A DNA stretch of 64,000 nucleotides from Microdochium bolleyi (taxonomy: Eukaryota > Ascomycota > Sordariomycetes > Xylariales > Microdochiaceae). The notes beneath the pieces are model-generated. The model had not been told where the DNA came from, did not search any database, and saw only the letters and a program-made list of their open reading frames with translations. The position numbers and the translations under genes are program-made. Of the stretch, positions 11,870-22,464 are shown piece after piece; position 1 is the stretch's first letter; each line of letters opens with the position of its first letter. Location of the stretch: assembly GCA_001566295.1 (NCBI GenBank), contig KQ964256.1, positions 62,001 through 126,000 on the forward strand, in the 5' to 3' direction.

Positions 11870-12357
11870 GGTGGTGTTCCTTTTCTGGTTCGGGCCTGAC
11901 GATTTGTCTCTAACGGTTCTCCTGACACATGGTCGACACTAATTCTGGCCTCGTCTCTAAACTACAAGACTGTATGAACACTCTTCCTCACGTTGTGGAT
12001 ATGGAATCGTACATTTCTCGTACATGTCAAGTCTGTGAGAAAAGCGTTTAGTTTTTGACATGTACCTCAATCAGCTACTTCGTAGATGTTTCCGCGCAGG
12101 AGATTCCCAGCTTCCGTTGTCTCGGAATCGTGCTCTCCAACTCGAACCCCTGTCTGACATGCACAGAGAATATGGTGGGTCAATCCGTAAGGCAGACTGG
12201 ACGGAAGCGCTGAGGCTTGTGTGAGGCTGAAAATGCTCTGAAACATACTCCAACTTCCTCGTCCCACGAACTTGGATTCAACACCTGACTTTGCAACTCA
12301 TGGAATCTCTCTCTAGCCTGTCGAAATCACCGTCACCGGTCTGCCAAACCACCAGCC
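11870..12357. other. Intergenic, ferric reductase to HET gene
   Basis: Tandem spacing of about 490 bases; terminator of the first gene and promoter of the second. Nothing else recognised. Confidence 0.5.
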
Positions 12358-14400
12358 ATGCCAGTATATCAGTATCAGTCACTCAGCCACGGGCAGATCC
12401 GACTCATCGAGTTGTTCCCAGGCCGAGATGACGAACCCCTGGTCGGCGTGCTCCACCCCGTTGCCCTAGAAGACTGCGACACCTCGGGCAACAACGACAC
12501 ACGATCCTTCGAAGCGCTCTCATACGTCTGGGGCAGCGATGCCAGGCCATACAGCCTTAAGACTGGCGTCGAGGGCGACCTGCCACTGACGGCCTCGCTG
12601 TACAGTTTCCTACTGCGCCTTCGCTGTACAGACCGCTCGCGCATACTCTGGGCAGACGGTATTTGCATCAACCAGGCCGATGTGCAGGAAAAGGAGCAGC
12701 AGGTACAGCTCATGGCCGAGGTATACAAGAGGGCCAGCAAGGTGGTCGCTGATCTAGGCGAGGCATTACCGGCGGACAGTGAGCGGCTCTTTCACTTTAT
12801 CGAGCAGTACTGGCGGATCGCCATCTGCGCGGGCGGGCATCCGGCGCTATTCGGCCGGTTGCTGAGTCCCCAAGAGACTGCCATGTTCATGGGGATACCA
12901 GCAGACAACGTCGATATGGGCCGTGCAGGCGAGGTCCTGCCTCCTGCGGACGACAACATCTGGAAGATGGTGATCGGCCTCTTCGACAGCCCGTGGTTTC
13001 AGAGACTCTGGATCGTCCAGGAATTTATTCTCGCGCGCGACATTACGTTCTACTACGGCACATCCACCCTTGACTGGCGCTCTTTGTTCGCCGTGACAGT
13101 CTACTATAGCGACACGCTAGGTACACAGTTCCTGACGCTCTCAGCGTCCGAGGAGCTGCAGACCCACGCCGGCATCGCGCTCTTTACCACAATGGCCTTC
13201 CAGCGGGCGTTCCGCCACCTGCAGTCCACGGCGGCCGGCGTGGCCTTCCTCGACAGGCTCGACCTCGTCACCTCGATGCGCAAGATGCGCGAGAGCCGCT
13301 GGGTCGACCTGCTGCAGTGGTACCGCCTGTGCGACTGCACGCTCGAGCGCGACCGGTACTACGCGCTGCTCTCCCTTGCCTCCGATATCGAGGTTGCGGC
13401 GCACCCGGAGCTCCGACCCGACTACGCGACGCCCGCGGCCGCGCTGAACCTCCGGATCGGTAAGTTCCTCATCCAGCAGCAGCCCGATGGTCGGGAGGCG
13501 TTCATGCGCGCGGGCCTCGCCACGCAGGCGGACCACGCTGCGCCGAGCTGGATGCAGAGCTTTGAGCGGCTCCGGTACGAGAGAGCAGGGGGTGGGGATG
13601 CGCTGTTCGAGCTGTCGGCGCTGCATAGTGATTACATGGCTGCCGGGCTCGACAGCCAGTTCCTCGTGACACCGGTGGAAGGGTGGGAAGATGTGATTGC
13701 CGTCCAGGGGTACAAGGTTGACGACGTGCTGGGATTATCGAAGCAGATATCGCCTCAGACCGTGGAGGAGAGTGCAATGTCCGTCGACAACCGCGTGATC
13801 GAGTACGTCTGCGGCGCATTTCAAATATTCTCAGGCCGGATCGAGGCGAGGCACCTCGCGCCGGCGATCGTCGTAGACCGGGAGTGCCTCGAGGCCATGG
13901 TCACGACCATGACGGCGGGGACGTGGGACCAGACGCACACGCGCGACATGAGCGTGCTGGTTCTGGGGCTGTTCCTGGTGTTGAACTCGCGCAGAGGCCA
14001 GTTCGACGGGTTCCACGACTGGCCGGCGGTGCTTGTGGGTATCCTGCAGTCCGATTATGGCTATGAAGAGGTGCTTGCCAGCGACGGGGCCGTCGCAGTG
14101 TCCGACGACCTCCTGCGGCACGCCGTCGAGAGCTTCGTGGGCCACATCTACCTGCCGTTCGCCACTGGCATCAAGGCCGCCATCACGCGGGAGGGGCCCT
14201 ATGCCAACATACCCGCCGTCTCGGAGCCAGATGACGAGATCTGGGTCATCTCGGGTTGCAAGCTACCTGTTGTGCTGCGCAGGCATGCCATGCGCCCAGG
14301 CATGCATCGGTTGGTCGGCGTGTGCTATGCTCACAGCATCATGGATGGGTCGGTGCTGGCGCGGGACGGCTTCGCTTTCGGAGACGTTTTCATTTGCTGA
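12358..14400 (+). CDS. HET-domain (heterokaryon incompatibility type) protein
   Basis: Intronless gene for 680 residues. The HET domain occupies about residues 50-225. Block 1 is FEALSYVWGS; block 2 is RILWADGICINQADVQEKEQQ followed by LMAEVYKRASKVVADLGEA; and PWFQRLWIVQEFILARDITFYYG is the usual continuation. The rest is the variable C-terminal region, including RDRYYALLSLASD and the closing HRLVGVCYAHSIMDGSVL segment common in this group. HET proteins mediate self/non-self recognition and cell death in known cases; most genomic copies, as here, have no known partner. No transmembrane helix or NLR module is visible. Confidence 0.93.
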   Translation: MPVYQYQSLSHGQIRLIELFPGRDDEPLVGVLHPVALEDCDTSGNNDTRSFEALSYVWGSDARPYSLKTGVEGDLPLTASLYSFLLRLRCTDRSRILWADGICINQADVQEKEQQVQLMAEVYKRASKVVADLGEALPADSERLFHFIEQYWRIAICAGGHPALFGRLLSPQETAMFMGIPADNVDMGRAGEVLPPADDNIWKMVIGLFDSPWFQRLWIVQEFILARDITFYYGTSTLDWRSLFAVTVYYSDTLGTQFLTLSASEELQTHAGIALFTTMAFQRAFRHLQSTAAGVAFLDRLDLVTSMRKMRESRWVDLLQWYRLCDCTLERDRYYALLSLASDIEVAAHPELRPDYATPAAALNLRIGKFLIQQQPDGREAFMRAGLATQADHAAPSWMQSFERLRYERAGGGDALFELSALHSDYMAAGLDSQFLVTPVEGWEDVIAVQGYKVDDVLGLSKQISPQTVEESAMSVDNRVIEYVCGAFQIFSGRIEARHLAPAIVVDRECLEAMVTTMTAGTWDQTHTRDMSVLVLGLFLVLNSRRGQFDGFHDWPAVLVGILQSDYGYEEVLASDGAVAVSDDLLRHAVESFVGHIYLPFATGIKAAITREGPYANIPAVSEPDDEIWVISGCKLPVVLRRHAMRPGMHRLVGVCYAHSIMDGSVLARDGFAFGDVFIC

Positions 14401-15679
14401 GTCTTGCGGCTGGAGCTCCGTAGAGGCTGGCCATATGCTTGTCCGGAGATCGCTTGGTGGATGAACGGCTGAGCCACGGTCTTGTTAGTGTCCTGGTGTT
14501 GGCGCCTTGTGCACGCCACGCGGGGAAATCAGAGGAAATCATGATGGGACGTTCTGGAAAGGGGGCTTGTCCGGAGAAACTGTGCATGTCTCGTTTAGAA
14601 CCATCGTTGATCGAGAAACCCCGGCAGAGGTCTTTGGATTCCATCTTGGGTAACTTTTGAAGTTACGCAAACAAGTAAACAGTGAGTGAAGCCATCCCCC
14701 GCAGGTCTAGACTCAGGAGAAGAGCGCACCATCCCCGGATCATGCGGGCTTGACAAGGCGCCACCAACTGGACTAGTGGCAGCTACAGACGCGCCAAGCT
14801 GCTCGGGCCAGGGGCGGTGTTGTTCATCAGGATCAGCGGAAGATCGGATTACTCCACAGGCTGGTACCCCGTACGAGCGGCCATGTGAACTCCCTGGCTG
14901 TTGGTGTGCACGGCATGTCGGGTGTATCGAGGCCTCAGTCTCCTCTCATGCACGAACACGCAGTGTGGAGCCTACTCCGATGAGCTGAAGAGAAGATCCT
15001 ATGTCTATATAGGATCAATCTTCGGGAAACAATTCCACGACGAGTCTTATTCCTCCCAGCAGTACCCAGAAGGCCGCTCGCGAACTCAATCTGACCCCTG
15101 CGATCTACAGTGGTCCAAATTCAATATTTCCAAAGTGCGGCATGACACGCTGACACTGCTGCCACGAGGAGGACTAGCCAAAATCCACATAGACAGTCCC
15201 AGATTGGATCATCATCCGTGCACTGCATCCTGGGGCCACTCCCTGGAAGCGTGTAGACTTGGCCCCTATTATCGGTCAATATATCGCAAGTTACGTAATA
15301 TGCAAGGGATCGGAGATGCGCATGCGCATGCGCTGTGCCGAAAATCCTTTGAGGGACGACTCGAGAGGCTCGGCAGCCACCACAGGAACAGGTGTGGCGC
15401 ACAGCCTCTGTCGGCAAATACCATGCACGAGTGACTAGGCCGTGTGGTTGAGCCGCAGCTGAAAGGGCAGAGCGGCTGATCTAGTGTGTTTGTGAGCACC
15501 GTAGTAGGCAGCAAGATTATAGGTGCACTACCACATGGCTAGATGGGAGAGCCAAGAGCCAAGAGACAGACACAAATGTTCACATAAGTCCAGTTTCCGA
15601 CTGGTTTAAACCCTGCTCTCCATCATTCTTTCTCGGATTCCCTCTCCCCTGTACACCTTTGTAATATCTTTTCAAAGCG
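14401..15679. other. Intergenic, 1.3 kb
   Basis: Between the HET gene and a small secreted-protein gene. It holds an (ATGCGC)3 repeat at 15316-15333. No gene recognised; short open frames lack family-like sequence. Confidence 0.5.
15316..15333. repeat. (ATGCGC)3 alternating purine-pyrimidine repeat
   Basis: Three tandem copies of a self-complementary hexamer, in intergenic DNA. Confidence 0.85.
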
Positions 15680-16210
15680 ATGCATTTCTCCCAGCTCTGG
15701 ATGGGCTTGGTGCTTGTCACCAGTGTGAGTGTTGAAGCCCGGCGAACTCGCCTGAGCCGCTCCAACAATACCCCCCAGCTCACCTGCGACGATGTGGCCG
15801 ATCTCGTGCAGGAGATGGGTCAGTCTCTTTCTGAGGCAGACTCCTTTTGCCTGAACAGGCCCGACTTGTCCGTGCGGACGGTGACACGGACAGTCGCACG
15901 ACCAGCACCGACCTTCGCCCGCACAAGACGAGTCAGCACCGAGGAAGATATGTACATCACGCGCGGCAGTGCCGAACACTCTGATGGGTCTGCGGCCGTC
16001 GAGCTGTCAGACCTCGACGTAGCCTGTGCGTGCCTGGGCATGAAGCACATCGCTCCGGCGGCCACAGTCACGATGACTGAATACATTGGGCACGGATCGA
16101 CTTCCGAGACATTGACACCCGCCACGGACGACTCGAGGCCGAATGAAGACGACCTTAGCGCTGGCCGAGACCAGAAAGTCCTAAGCAAAATCACGGACAC
16201 AAGCCCCTGA
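15680..16210 (+). CDS. Hypothetical small secreted protein
   Basis: Intronless open frame of 176 residues. It begins with a signal-peptide-like segment (MHFSQLWMGLVLVTSVSVEA). The mature part is hydrophilic, with four cysteines (LTCDDVADL, DSFCLNR, DVACACLG) and a basic Thr/Arg stretch (VRTVTRTVARPAPTFARTRR). No family recognised. The start is the first ATG and lies directly before the hydrophobic segment. It could be a secreted orphan or effector-like protein, or a chance open frame; expression data would settle this. Confidence 0.5.
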   Translation: MHFSQLWMGLVLVTSVSVEARRTRLSRSNNTPQLTCDDVADLVQEMGQSLSEADSFCLNRPDLSVRTVTRTVARPAPTFARTRRVSTEEDMYITRGSAEHSDGSAAVELSDLDVACACLGMKHIAPAATVTMTEYIGHGSTSETLTPATDDSRPNEDDLSAGRDQKVLSKITDTSP

Positions 16211-16819
16211 AGTTCACTTCGACAATACCGTACTACTTCCAGGCTTGGGTTGCTCTGGGCTGCAGAGGCATCATCTACGGCTAGAATCCAAGATCGCGAA
16301 CTTGGCTCGCGATGTACATGATCAGAAACTTGTCGCATACTCCACAGCGAAATCATGGGCTCTGAGCCAGGGGCAAATAGCTACCTAGTCCCCTCGAGAA
16401 CCCTGCGGACATGTTGCGTTGACGAGTCGCTATGCCGCGTGCAGAGTTCCACAGCATCGCAGGCGAAACAGTCCGAGATCGGGCTGGTGGGTGTGGGCTG
16501 TAGGCTAGGGGTGGCCGTTCATGTCATGCTTAATAAATTGCTATTCTACTGGCGACAGGAAAAAGGGATGAACTTCACTTGGTCTTTCATGAAATTATCA
16601 TGGCGCACGTAATAGATCGCGACGGGGTTAGACAAGACTTTGGACTTGGGCAGGATGTTTAGCTTGTGAGTGTCATGTGGGCTTACATATATCCGTGGAG
16701 ACAATGTGCATGTATACCCCGCTTGTCGACGAGACAGTCAAATAATAAGATCTCGTCTCTGATTCACGTAAGAAGCTCTCGCCTCGAAGTCGCTCCACGA
16801 CGAACGAGCGCTTTGAAAA
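16211..16819. other. Intergenic, 0.6 kb
   Basis: Promoter region of the kinase-like gene. No other feature recognised. Confidence 0.5.
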
Positions 16820-17989
16820 ATGACGACTCCAAACATTTCACTGGATCCTGCCATCGTCGAATGTACGTCAAATCCCGACTCTCCCCGAAGCCTTCTCACG
16901 TGCAGTAGGGCCCGAGAGGATAACACAAGCGATTGTTCTCAAATATGCAGCACTGCCTGAGGGCCATCGCCTACTATCGATCACAGAACATGGCAAATCG
17001 AGCTGGGCTAAGAGCTTCAAGCTTGAGATACAAGTCCATAATACACAGGAAGCATACTTCCTCAAGGTGAAAATTTTCTCAAGTGGCGGTTGTTCCGTAA
17101 CGGCATCCAACAGCCTTAGCCAACGTTGACACCGTCCGCGCCAGATTATCAACAGTCCGAACCACGTGCAGCTCACCCAGGGGGAGTACAAGAGCCAGAA
17201 AGAGCTGGCGAGATGGATCCCCGACAACACGGTCATACCTATCGCACACGGACTCCTTTCTCATAACCCTTCGTCACCAGAACCGTCGTCGTCTTTCTTC
17301 CTTGCGCACTTTCAGCACTTCACCGAGCCACCGCATACGCCAACACCAGAACAGCTCGCAGACGTCCTCGCCACGCTGCACACGACTTCCTCTTCACCGA
17401 ACGGGAGGTTCGGCTTCCATGCGCCCACTTTCTACGGCCACGTCCCCATCCTCAAAGACTGGTGCGATACCTGGGAGGAGTTCTTCACACGACAGCTGCG
17501 TGCCGATCTCGCGTGGGAGGCATCGGTACGCGGGTCTAACGATCACGAGCTCGCGGACATTGCAGAAGAGTTCCTGCGGGATGTTGTGCCGAGGCTGCTG
17601 CGACCGCTCGAGACCGGCGGACGATGCATCAAGCCTGTGTTGGTCCATGGAGATCTGTGGGCGGGCAATGTTGGCCTTGTCGCCGGTGGTGCGGGCGCAG
17701 GTGAACAGCAGGAGCCGAGGGTCGTGTTGTTTGATGCGTGCTGCTGCTATGCACACCATGAATGTAAGTGCAACACGTGTGCTGCCAATGGACTATCTGT
17801 CCTTTCGATCTACCTTCTCGTCGTGCTGAGGTGGATAACACTCACCGCTGTCAAGTTGACCTCGCGGAAATGATCGACGGCCAGAAGGACCGCTTCTGGA
17901 GGCCATATATCGATGCGTACCTGCGACGGGTGCCGCCCTCGGAGCCGGCCGCAGAGTTTGAGGACAGGTTGGCCATGTATAGCTTGTAA
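16820..17989 (+). CDS. Fructosamine/ketosamine-3-kinase family protein
   Basis: Small-molecule kinase fold of the fructosamine-kinase family, which phosphorylates ketosamines on glycated proteins or metabolites. Exons 16820-16862, 16951-17096, 17172-17763 and 17856-17989 sum to 304 residues in one frame. Seen: SSWAKSFKLEIQV..EAYFLKV (N-lobe strand and Lys), QGEYKSQKELARW, PVLVHGDLWAGNVG (catalytic loop), RVVLFDACCCYAHHEFDLAEM (metal-binding region) and PPSEPAAEFEDRLAMYSL. The usual segment of about 30 residues after the final LYSL-like motif is absent: the frame meets TAA directly. A GTAAGT at the same point could be a donor to an exon I could not identify. Substrate inferred from family only. 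Confidence 0.82.
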
Positions 17990-18580
17990 GTCATTTGGAT
18001 ATTCAGCAGCCACGCATGCTTGTGTTCACTCAGCATGGTCTCTCTACGGCCCAAGCAGAATGAGCCTTTGACTAACAATCGGGTACATCAACCCAGACGT
18101 GACGATGTTCTCAATTCTGGCTTGAACCCCGACAGGACCCATCTCAGAGCAAGGTCAGTGCCCTTGAACAAAGGAGGAAGCACCCAGGCTAACTCGAAGT
18201 GGCGGGTGCTGTAGGATCAAGCAAACTATGAGGCGGCTAATAACTAAATACTCGGACAGAGACCAAGGGTTTAGAGGCTGACCGAAAGTTCTCCCCTGTA
18301 ATACCAGGGCAGTCGTGATTCTGTTACACCTGAGGTATTGAGAGATTCTCAATATCACTAGGCGTCACCGATTATGGTCGATATTTTTTAAGTTTGGTTT
18401 CATTGCTAAAAGTTTTTATTTGAGATCTATTTGATCCTATTTTGTACCTTGTTCGGACGTCAATGCATTTCCCCCTTCTTTTTGTTTTTCTTCTTCTGTA
18501 CCTTCGTCTCATGTTCATTTCCACATCAAAGGAGACGAGGAAAGAATGTAAATTGGTTGTTTTCAACTCGTTAAATAGCC

Positions 18581-18631
18581 GGCGACTTTGGACTTTGTTC
18601 TTCGTGAAGGATGAAGCAAGAAAAAGTCGCC
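18581..18631. repeat. Inverted repeat in the AT-rich island
   Basis: GGCGACTTT (18581-18589) is perfectly complementary to AAAGTCGCC (18623-18631), with further partial pairing inside. It could form a hairpin of about 50 bases. Confidence 0.7.
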
Positions 18632-18741
18632 AGCTCAGCAATAGGTGGCGCTTACATAACGTGAGTAGCGCGAGGAAAACGCTTGTCACACTGAGGCAAA
18701 GCGAGGGGGCAGGGGTGTGGGCAAGGAGAGCTTGCTTCGGC

Positions 18742-18767
18742 TGAAGCTCGGGAGTGAAGCTCGGGAG
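18742..18767. repeat. 13-base tandem duplication
   Basis: Two adjacent copies of TGAAGCTCGGGAG. Confidence 0.9.
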
Positions 18768-19043
18768 TGAAAAGATGTTTTCCCCAGATCAGCAAAGAAA
18801 AGATGGAGAAAGCCAGGATGACTCGCCAAGACATCGCCTTGGCTGTTCCGCCGAGTCAGAGCCGGCTTGGGAGTTCCGACGGGGCGGTTCCTTGTTGTCT
18901 GGGGACCACTCATAAGACAGCCTGAGTCGGCGCCGAGGACCGACCGAGGCGGAATCCTTCACCTCCGCATCGCATCCAGCTCCACCTCCAACACGAACTG
19001 CACTCCCCCACGAAACACCGGCCTCACGCGAGCGCATGCTGTC

Positions 19044-21866
19044 ATGCCGCCCGCGCTGGGAGCACGGCGGGTCATTGCCTGCCAGCAGTGCCACCACCGC
19101 AAGGTCCGCTGCGACGCCGCCCGTCCGAGATGTGCAAACTGCGCCCGCGCCGGCGTGTCCAGCTGTGTCTACCCGCCGGACCCAAGGCAGCACCGCCAGC
19201 ACGTCCAAGCCCGGCTTGAGGAGAGGATCCGGCGGCTCGAGGCCGAGAACAGCAGTCTTGCCGGCCAGGTTCAGGAGTCGCAGTCGAGGAGAGCGAGTGA
19301 CTATAGTGACCATGGCCGGCAACAGCAACCATCCGGCGGCTTAGCAGTCCAGACATCGCCCATGTCCCTGCTGCCACATCTATCACAGCCTCACAGGGGC
19401 CAGGACGACAGCCAGAACAAACATCAGCAGTATCAGCCGCAACAGAGCGACGTCGCCAACCAGGTCATCCACCTTTCGCTCAGTGCCGGAGGAGGCAGGA
19501 CATATGTCGGGTCGACAAGCGGGCTGTTCCTCGCCAACCTCCTGCAGCCACACACGCAGCAGGCCAGCGCGCAGCAGCATCAGCACGGAAACGGCATCTC
19601 GGCCTTCCCCATGGCGGGAGGGAGTCTACCTCTTGCCAGTGGTCCTCACCACGCCAACGCGACCTCATCGCCGCCGATACTGCTCAACACCCTCCCCGCC
19701 GAATCGCTCGCCCGGGAGATCAAGGACGCCTACGCGGCCCACGACCACCTCATATACCCCATCGTCACCCTCCCGGCGCTTGAGCGGGCTTTTGACTCCG
19801 TCTATACCCGCAGCCACGACCGCTACCCAAACTCGGACCTTTTGTTTGACGAGTTCGTCGTCGACATGGTTCTGGCCATCGGCACCGCCCAGCTCTCCAA
19901 GCTGCACTGGGCCGGCGTGTCCGACGCCGAGGTGCACTACTCGCGGGCCATGCTCAAGGCCAACGCGGTGCTCGGGACCGGCGGAATTGCGTCGCTGCAG
20001 GCAATCCTACTCATCTGCCAGTACCGCATGGGCACGAGCTCGCACGACACGACTAACAGCGTGTGGCATCTCGTCGGGGTGGCGGCGCGGACGTGCTACG
20101 AGCTGGGATTACACAAGAGCGCGACGTACCAACAATTCAGGGGCGATTCTGATAACAGTGTCTCAGCGGACGAGAGTCATTCAGGGTGTCGAGAGCGGGC
20201 AGAGCAGCTCGAGGCAAGGTTCAACTGCTTCTGGTCTACAGTCGCACTGGACCGGGTGGCCAGCCTGACACTGGGGAGGCCGCTTGCCATGCAGCTCGAG
20301 GACATCGACGTCGACCTGATGGCCCTGCAGCGTGAGGACCCCTTCCCAGAGACACCAGCACCAGCGAACTCGGTCCAATCACCCATCGAGACTCGGACAC
20401 TGCCCCTGAGCACGACAGAGAGACGCACCAGGGGCGCCATCTTCACACACATTGTCAAGTACCGCGTCATCTGCGGCAAGGTCCTCAATGCGCTGCACCG
20501 GACCACGTCAGACGAACATCGGGCCCAGACCTCACATGTCGACTATATCCATATTCGGGACCAGCTCGCCCAGGAGTTGCAGAACTGGCACGCCGAGACG
20601 AGGAGCTCAGTTCTTGTATCCCCGTCCGGCCGCGATCATCACACCACAGCAGCAACGCCAGCGACACCCGCCACACCGGCAACGACAACATCCACATCCT
20701 CGCGCACCGAGTCGCTCTCCTCCTTCAGATCACCGGAGTGGTTCGACTTGCTCTTCCACAACGGGAACCTCATGCTCTTTCGGCCCTCGCCGTCGATCCC
20801 GTCGCTATCATCGTCAGATACGACGACGACGACGACGGCGCGGAACAACAGCATAGCCCTGCAGCGCACCTTCGACTCGTCCCGCGCGGCCATCGGGCTG
20901 TACGCGAGCCTCCACCAGACGCGCAAGATCAACTACTCCTGGGCCACCCTGCACTCCGTCTTCATGGCGGGCCTGTCGTACATCTACGCGCTGCGGACTC
21001 ACTTCCAGCACGCGCGGCTCCAGTCTTCTTCGTCTTCTTCTAGTTCGCGATCGCAGCAACCGCAGCAGCAGCGGGGACAAAAGTCGATGCTCGAGGCCGC
21101 CCCTTCGATCATCCAGGTCGTCAACGACACGCGGGCGTGCTCCAAGGTGCTCGTGGCGGTCTCGGAACGCTGGGGCCCCAGCACGACGCGCAACTGCTCC
21201 GAGGTGTTTGACAAGCTGAGCGACGCGGTCGTCGCCGACGTCGTCGAGGCGCAGACGCAGGGAGGTCACGGGAGAGGGGGGCGCCGCCACGACACATCAG
21301 CTCCGGGGCATGACCCTCGCACAGAGTCCACGAGCGACTCGTCGGCGGCATCGTCGGTGTCTGTCAGTGGCCACCAGGGCGATGGGGGCCAGATGGAGGA
21401 GCAGGCCGGCACGGCGGAAGGGGAGCTGCAGAATGGCCAGGCGCACAGGATCGACATGCACATGCAGGGCATCCTCAACGCGACGACACCGCCCACGGGC
21501 ACCGGCCCCGGCCAGCAGCAGCAACAGCTGGTTACGCCCGCCGCCGGCATCACCAGCTCAGGCTTCAGCCTGGATAACAGCAACACCAGCAACAACCACA
21601 ACAACAACACCGCCAGTATTCCCGGCAGCCAATTCATAACGCCGGACAACTACCACCCACATCAACACCACCACCAGCACGAGATGTTCAACATGACGGT
21701 CGACAACACCCTGCGCGACTGCTACACCGATATCCAGAACCTCTTCTACGACACGTCCCAGAACGAGGCCATCGCGCGGCTCTCGCAAGACTGGCTCTTC
21801 GGCATTGAGGAGGGCGCCGCCGCCACCGCCACCGCCGCCGCCGTCGCTGGGCACCACCGGCCGTGA
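19044..21866 (+). CDS. Zn(II)2Cys6 fungal transcription factor
   Basis: Nuclear regulator of 940 residues, single exon. The zinc cluster lies at about residues 13-40 (CQQCHHRKVRC followed by CANC and a final Cys; spacing C-x2-C-x6-C-x6-C-x2-C-x7-C). It is followed by a basic/coiled linker (RLEERIRRLEAENSSLAGQV). The central fungal_trans middle homology region includes LAREIKDAYAAHDHLIYPIV and VWHLVGVAARTCYELGLHK. The C-terminal third is low complexity (Ser, Gln, His, Asn and Ala runs). It ends with a conserved-looking acidic segment around LRDCYTDIQNLFYDTSQNEA and DWLFGIEEG. The open frame extends upstream to 18867 but has no ATG before 19044; the ATG chosen sits just before the cluster. Targets unknown. 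Confidence 0.93.
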   Translation: MPPALGARRVIACQQCHHRKVRCDAARPRCANCARAGVSSCVYPPDPRQHRQHVQARLEERIRRLEAENSSLAGQVQESQSRRASDYSDHGRQQQPSGGLAVQTSPMSLLPHLSQPHRGQDDSQNKHQQYQPQQSDVANQVIHLSLSAGGGRTYVGSTSGLFLANLLQPHTQQASAQQHQHGNGISAFPMAGGSLPLASGPHHANATSSPPILLNTLPAESLAREIKDAYAAHDHLIYPIVTLPALERAFDSVYTRSHDRYPNSDLLFDEFVVDMVLAIGTAQLSKLHWAGVSDAEVHYSRAMLKANAVLGTGGIASLQAILLICQYRMGTSSHDTTNSVWHLVGVAARTCYELGLHKSATYQQFRGDSDNSVSADESHSGCRERAEQLEARFNCFWSTVALDRVASLTLGRPLAMQLEDIDVDLMALQREDPFPETPAPANSVQSPIETRTLPLSTTERRTRGAIFTHIVKYRVICGKVLNALHRTTSDEHRAQTSHVDYIHIRDQLAQELQNWHAETRSSVLVSPSGRDHHTTAATPATPATPATTTSTSSRTESLSSFRSPEWFDLLFHNGNLMLFRPSPSIPSLSSSDTTTTTTARNNSIALQRTFDSSRAAIGLYASLHQTRKINYSWATLHSVFMAGLSYIYALRTHFQHARLQSSSSSSSSRSQQPQQQRGQKSMLEAAPSIIQVVNDTRACSKVLVAVSERWGPSTTRNCSEVFDKLSDAVVADVVEAQTQGGHGRGGRRHDTSAPGHDPRTESTSDSSAASSVSVSGHQGDGGQMEEQAGTAEGELQNGQAHRIDMHMQGILNATTPPTGTGPGQQQQQLVTPAAGITSSGFSLDNSNTSNNHNNNTASIPGSQFITPDNYHPHQHHHQHEMFNMTVDNTLRDCYTDIQNLFYDTSQNEAIARLSQDWLFGIEEGAAATATAAAVAGHHRP

Positions 21867-22464
21867 TTATAAGCAGTGCGAGGCAATGACGTGTTTGCTC
21901 CAGGGATCGACAGGCAGATAAAGCGCCACTGGAGGAAGATGACCTATGCTGTGAGCACAGTGGCTCGAGTCAGCGAGGGCTACCGGTGATACAGTGCGAA
22001 TGTTGCCCTGCTATTCGGTGTCGAGGCGCTTAGTCCGAAGCCATATAAGTCTCATTCACGTCTCACACGCAAAGCTGCGAGGGCACCATGTGAATGGTGT
22101 AGTGTTATCAGATGTGCGACATTGGAGCTCCGTGGATACTTGCCTTCCCATCCGGGAAATATGCCCTCTTCTGGTAGGCTGTCTTGTACGGCGGGTGCGG
22201 ACATGTTCGACGCGAGCCCAGGCCGGAATTAGGCAGAACAGCAGGGGTGCCGAGACTACTAGCAAAACCAGCAAGCTCACGATGTCAAGCTGCTGTATAT
22301 TTAGTCCCCGAGGGGCAGGCTTTTGTTCCCCGGACTTGTTCTCGTCTAACAACGCCCACTCCCGTCCTGCCAATCCGGTTGCATCTCAGTCACTCCAGTG
22401 CCCCGCGTTCCTATTATCACTTTCCGGCCTCTGACTGTACCATTCACCACTATCGCAAGGCACA
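21867..22464. other. Intergenic, 0.6 kb
   Basis: Promoter region of the F-box-like gene. Nothing else recognised. Confidence 0.5.

Larger units (their letters stand above)
17990..19043. other. Intergenic with an AT-rich island
   Basis: Upstream of the Zn-cluster regulator. About 18360-18660 is clearly more AT-rich than its surroundings and contains an inverted repeat. A 13-base tandem duplication lies at 18742-18767. No gene is supported. Confidence 0.5.

Noticed and set aside
1..12000. Secondary-metabolite cluster
   Set aside because: Two P450s but no backbone synthase, acyltransferase or cluster regulator visible; kept only as a low-interest possibility.
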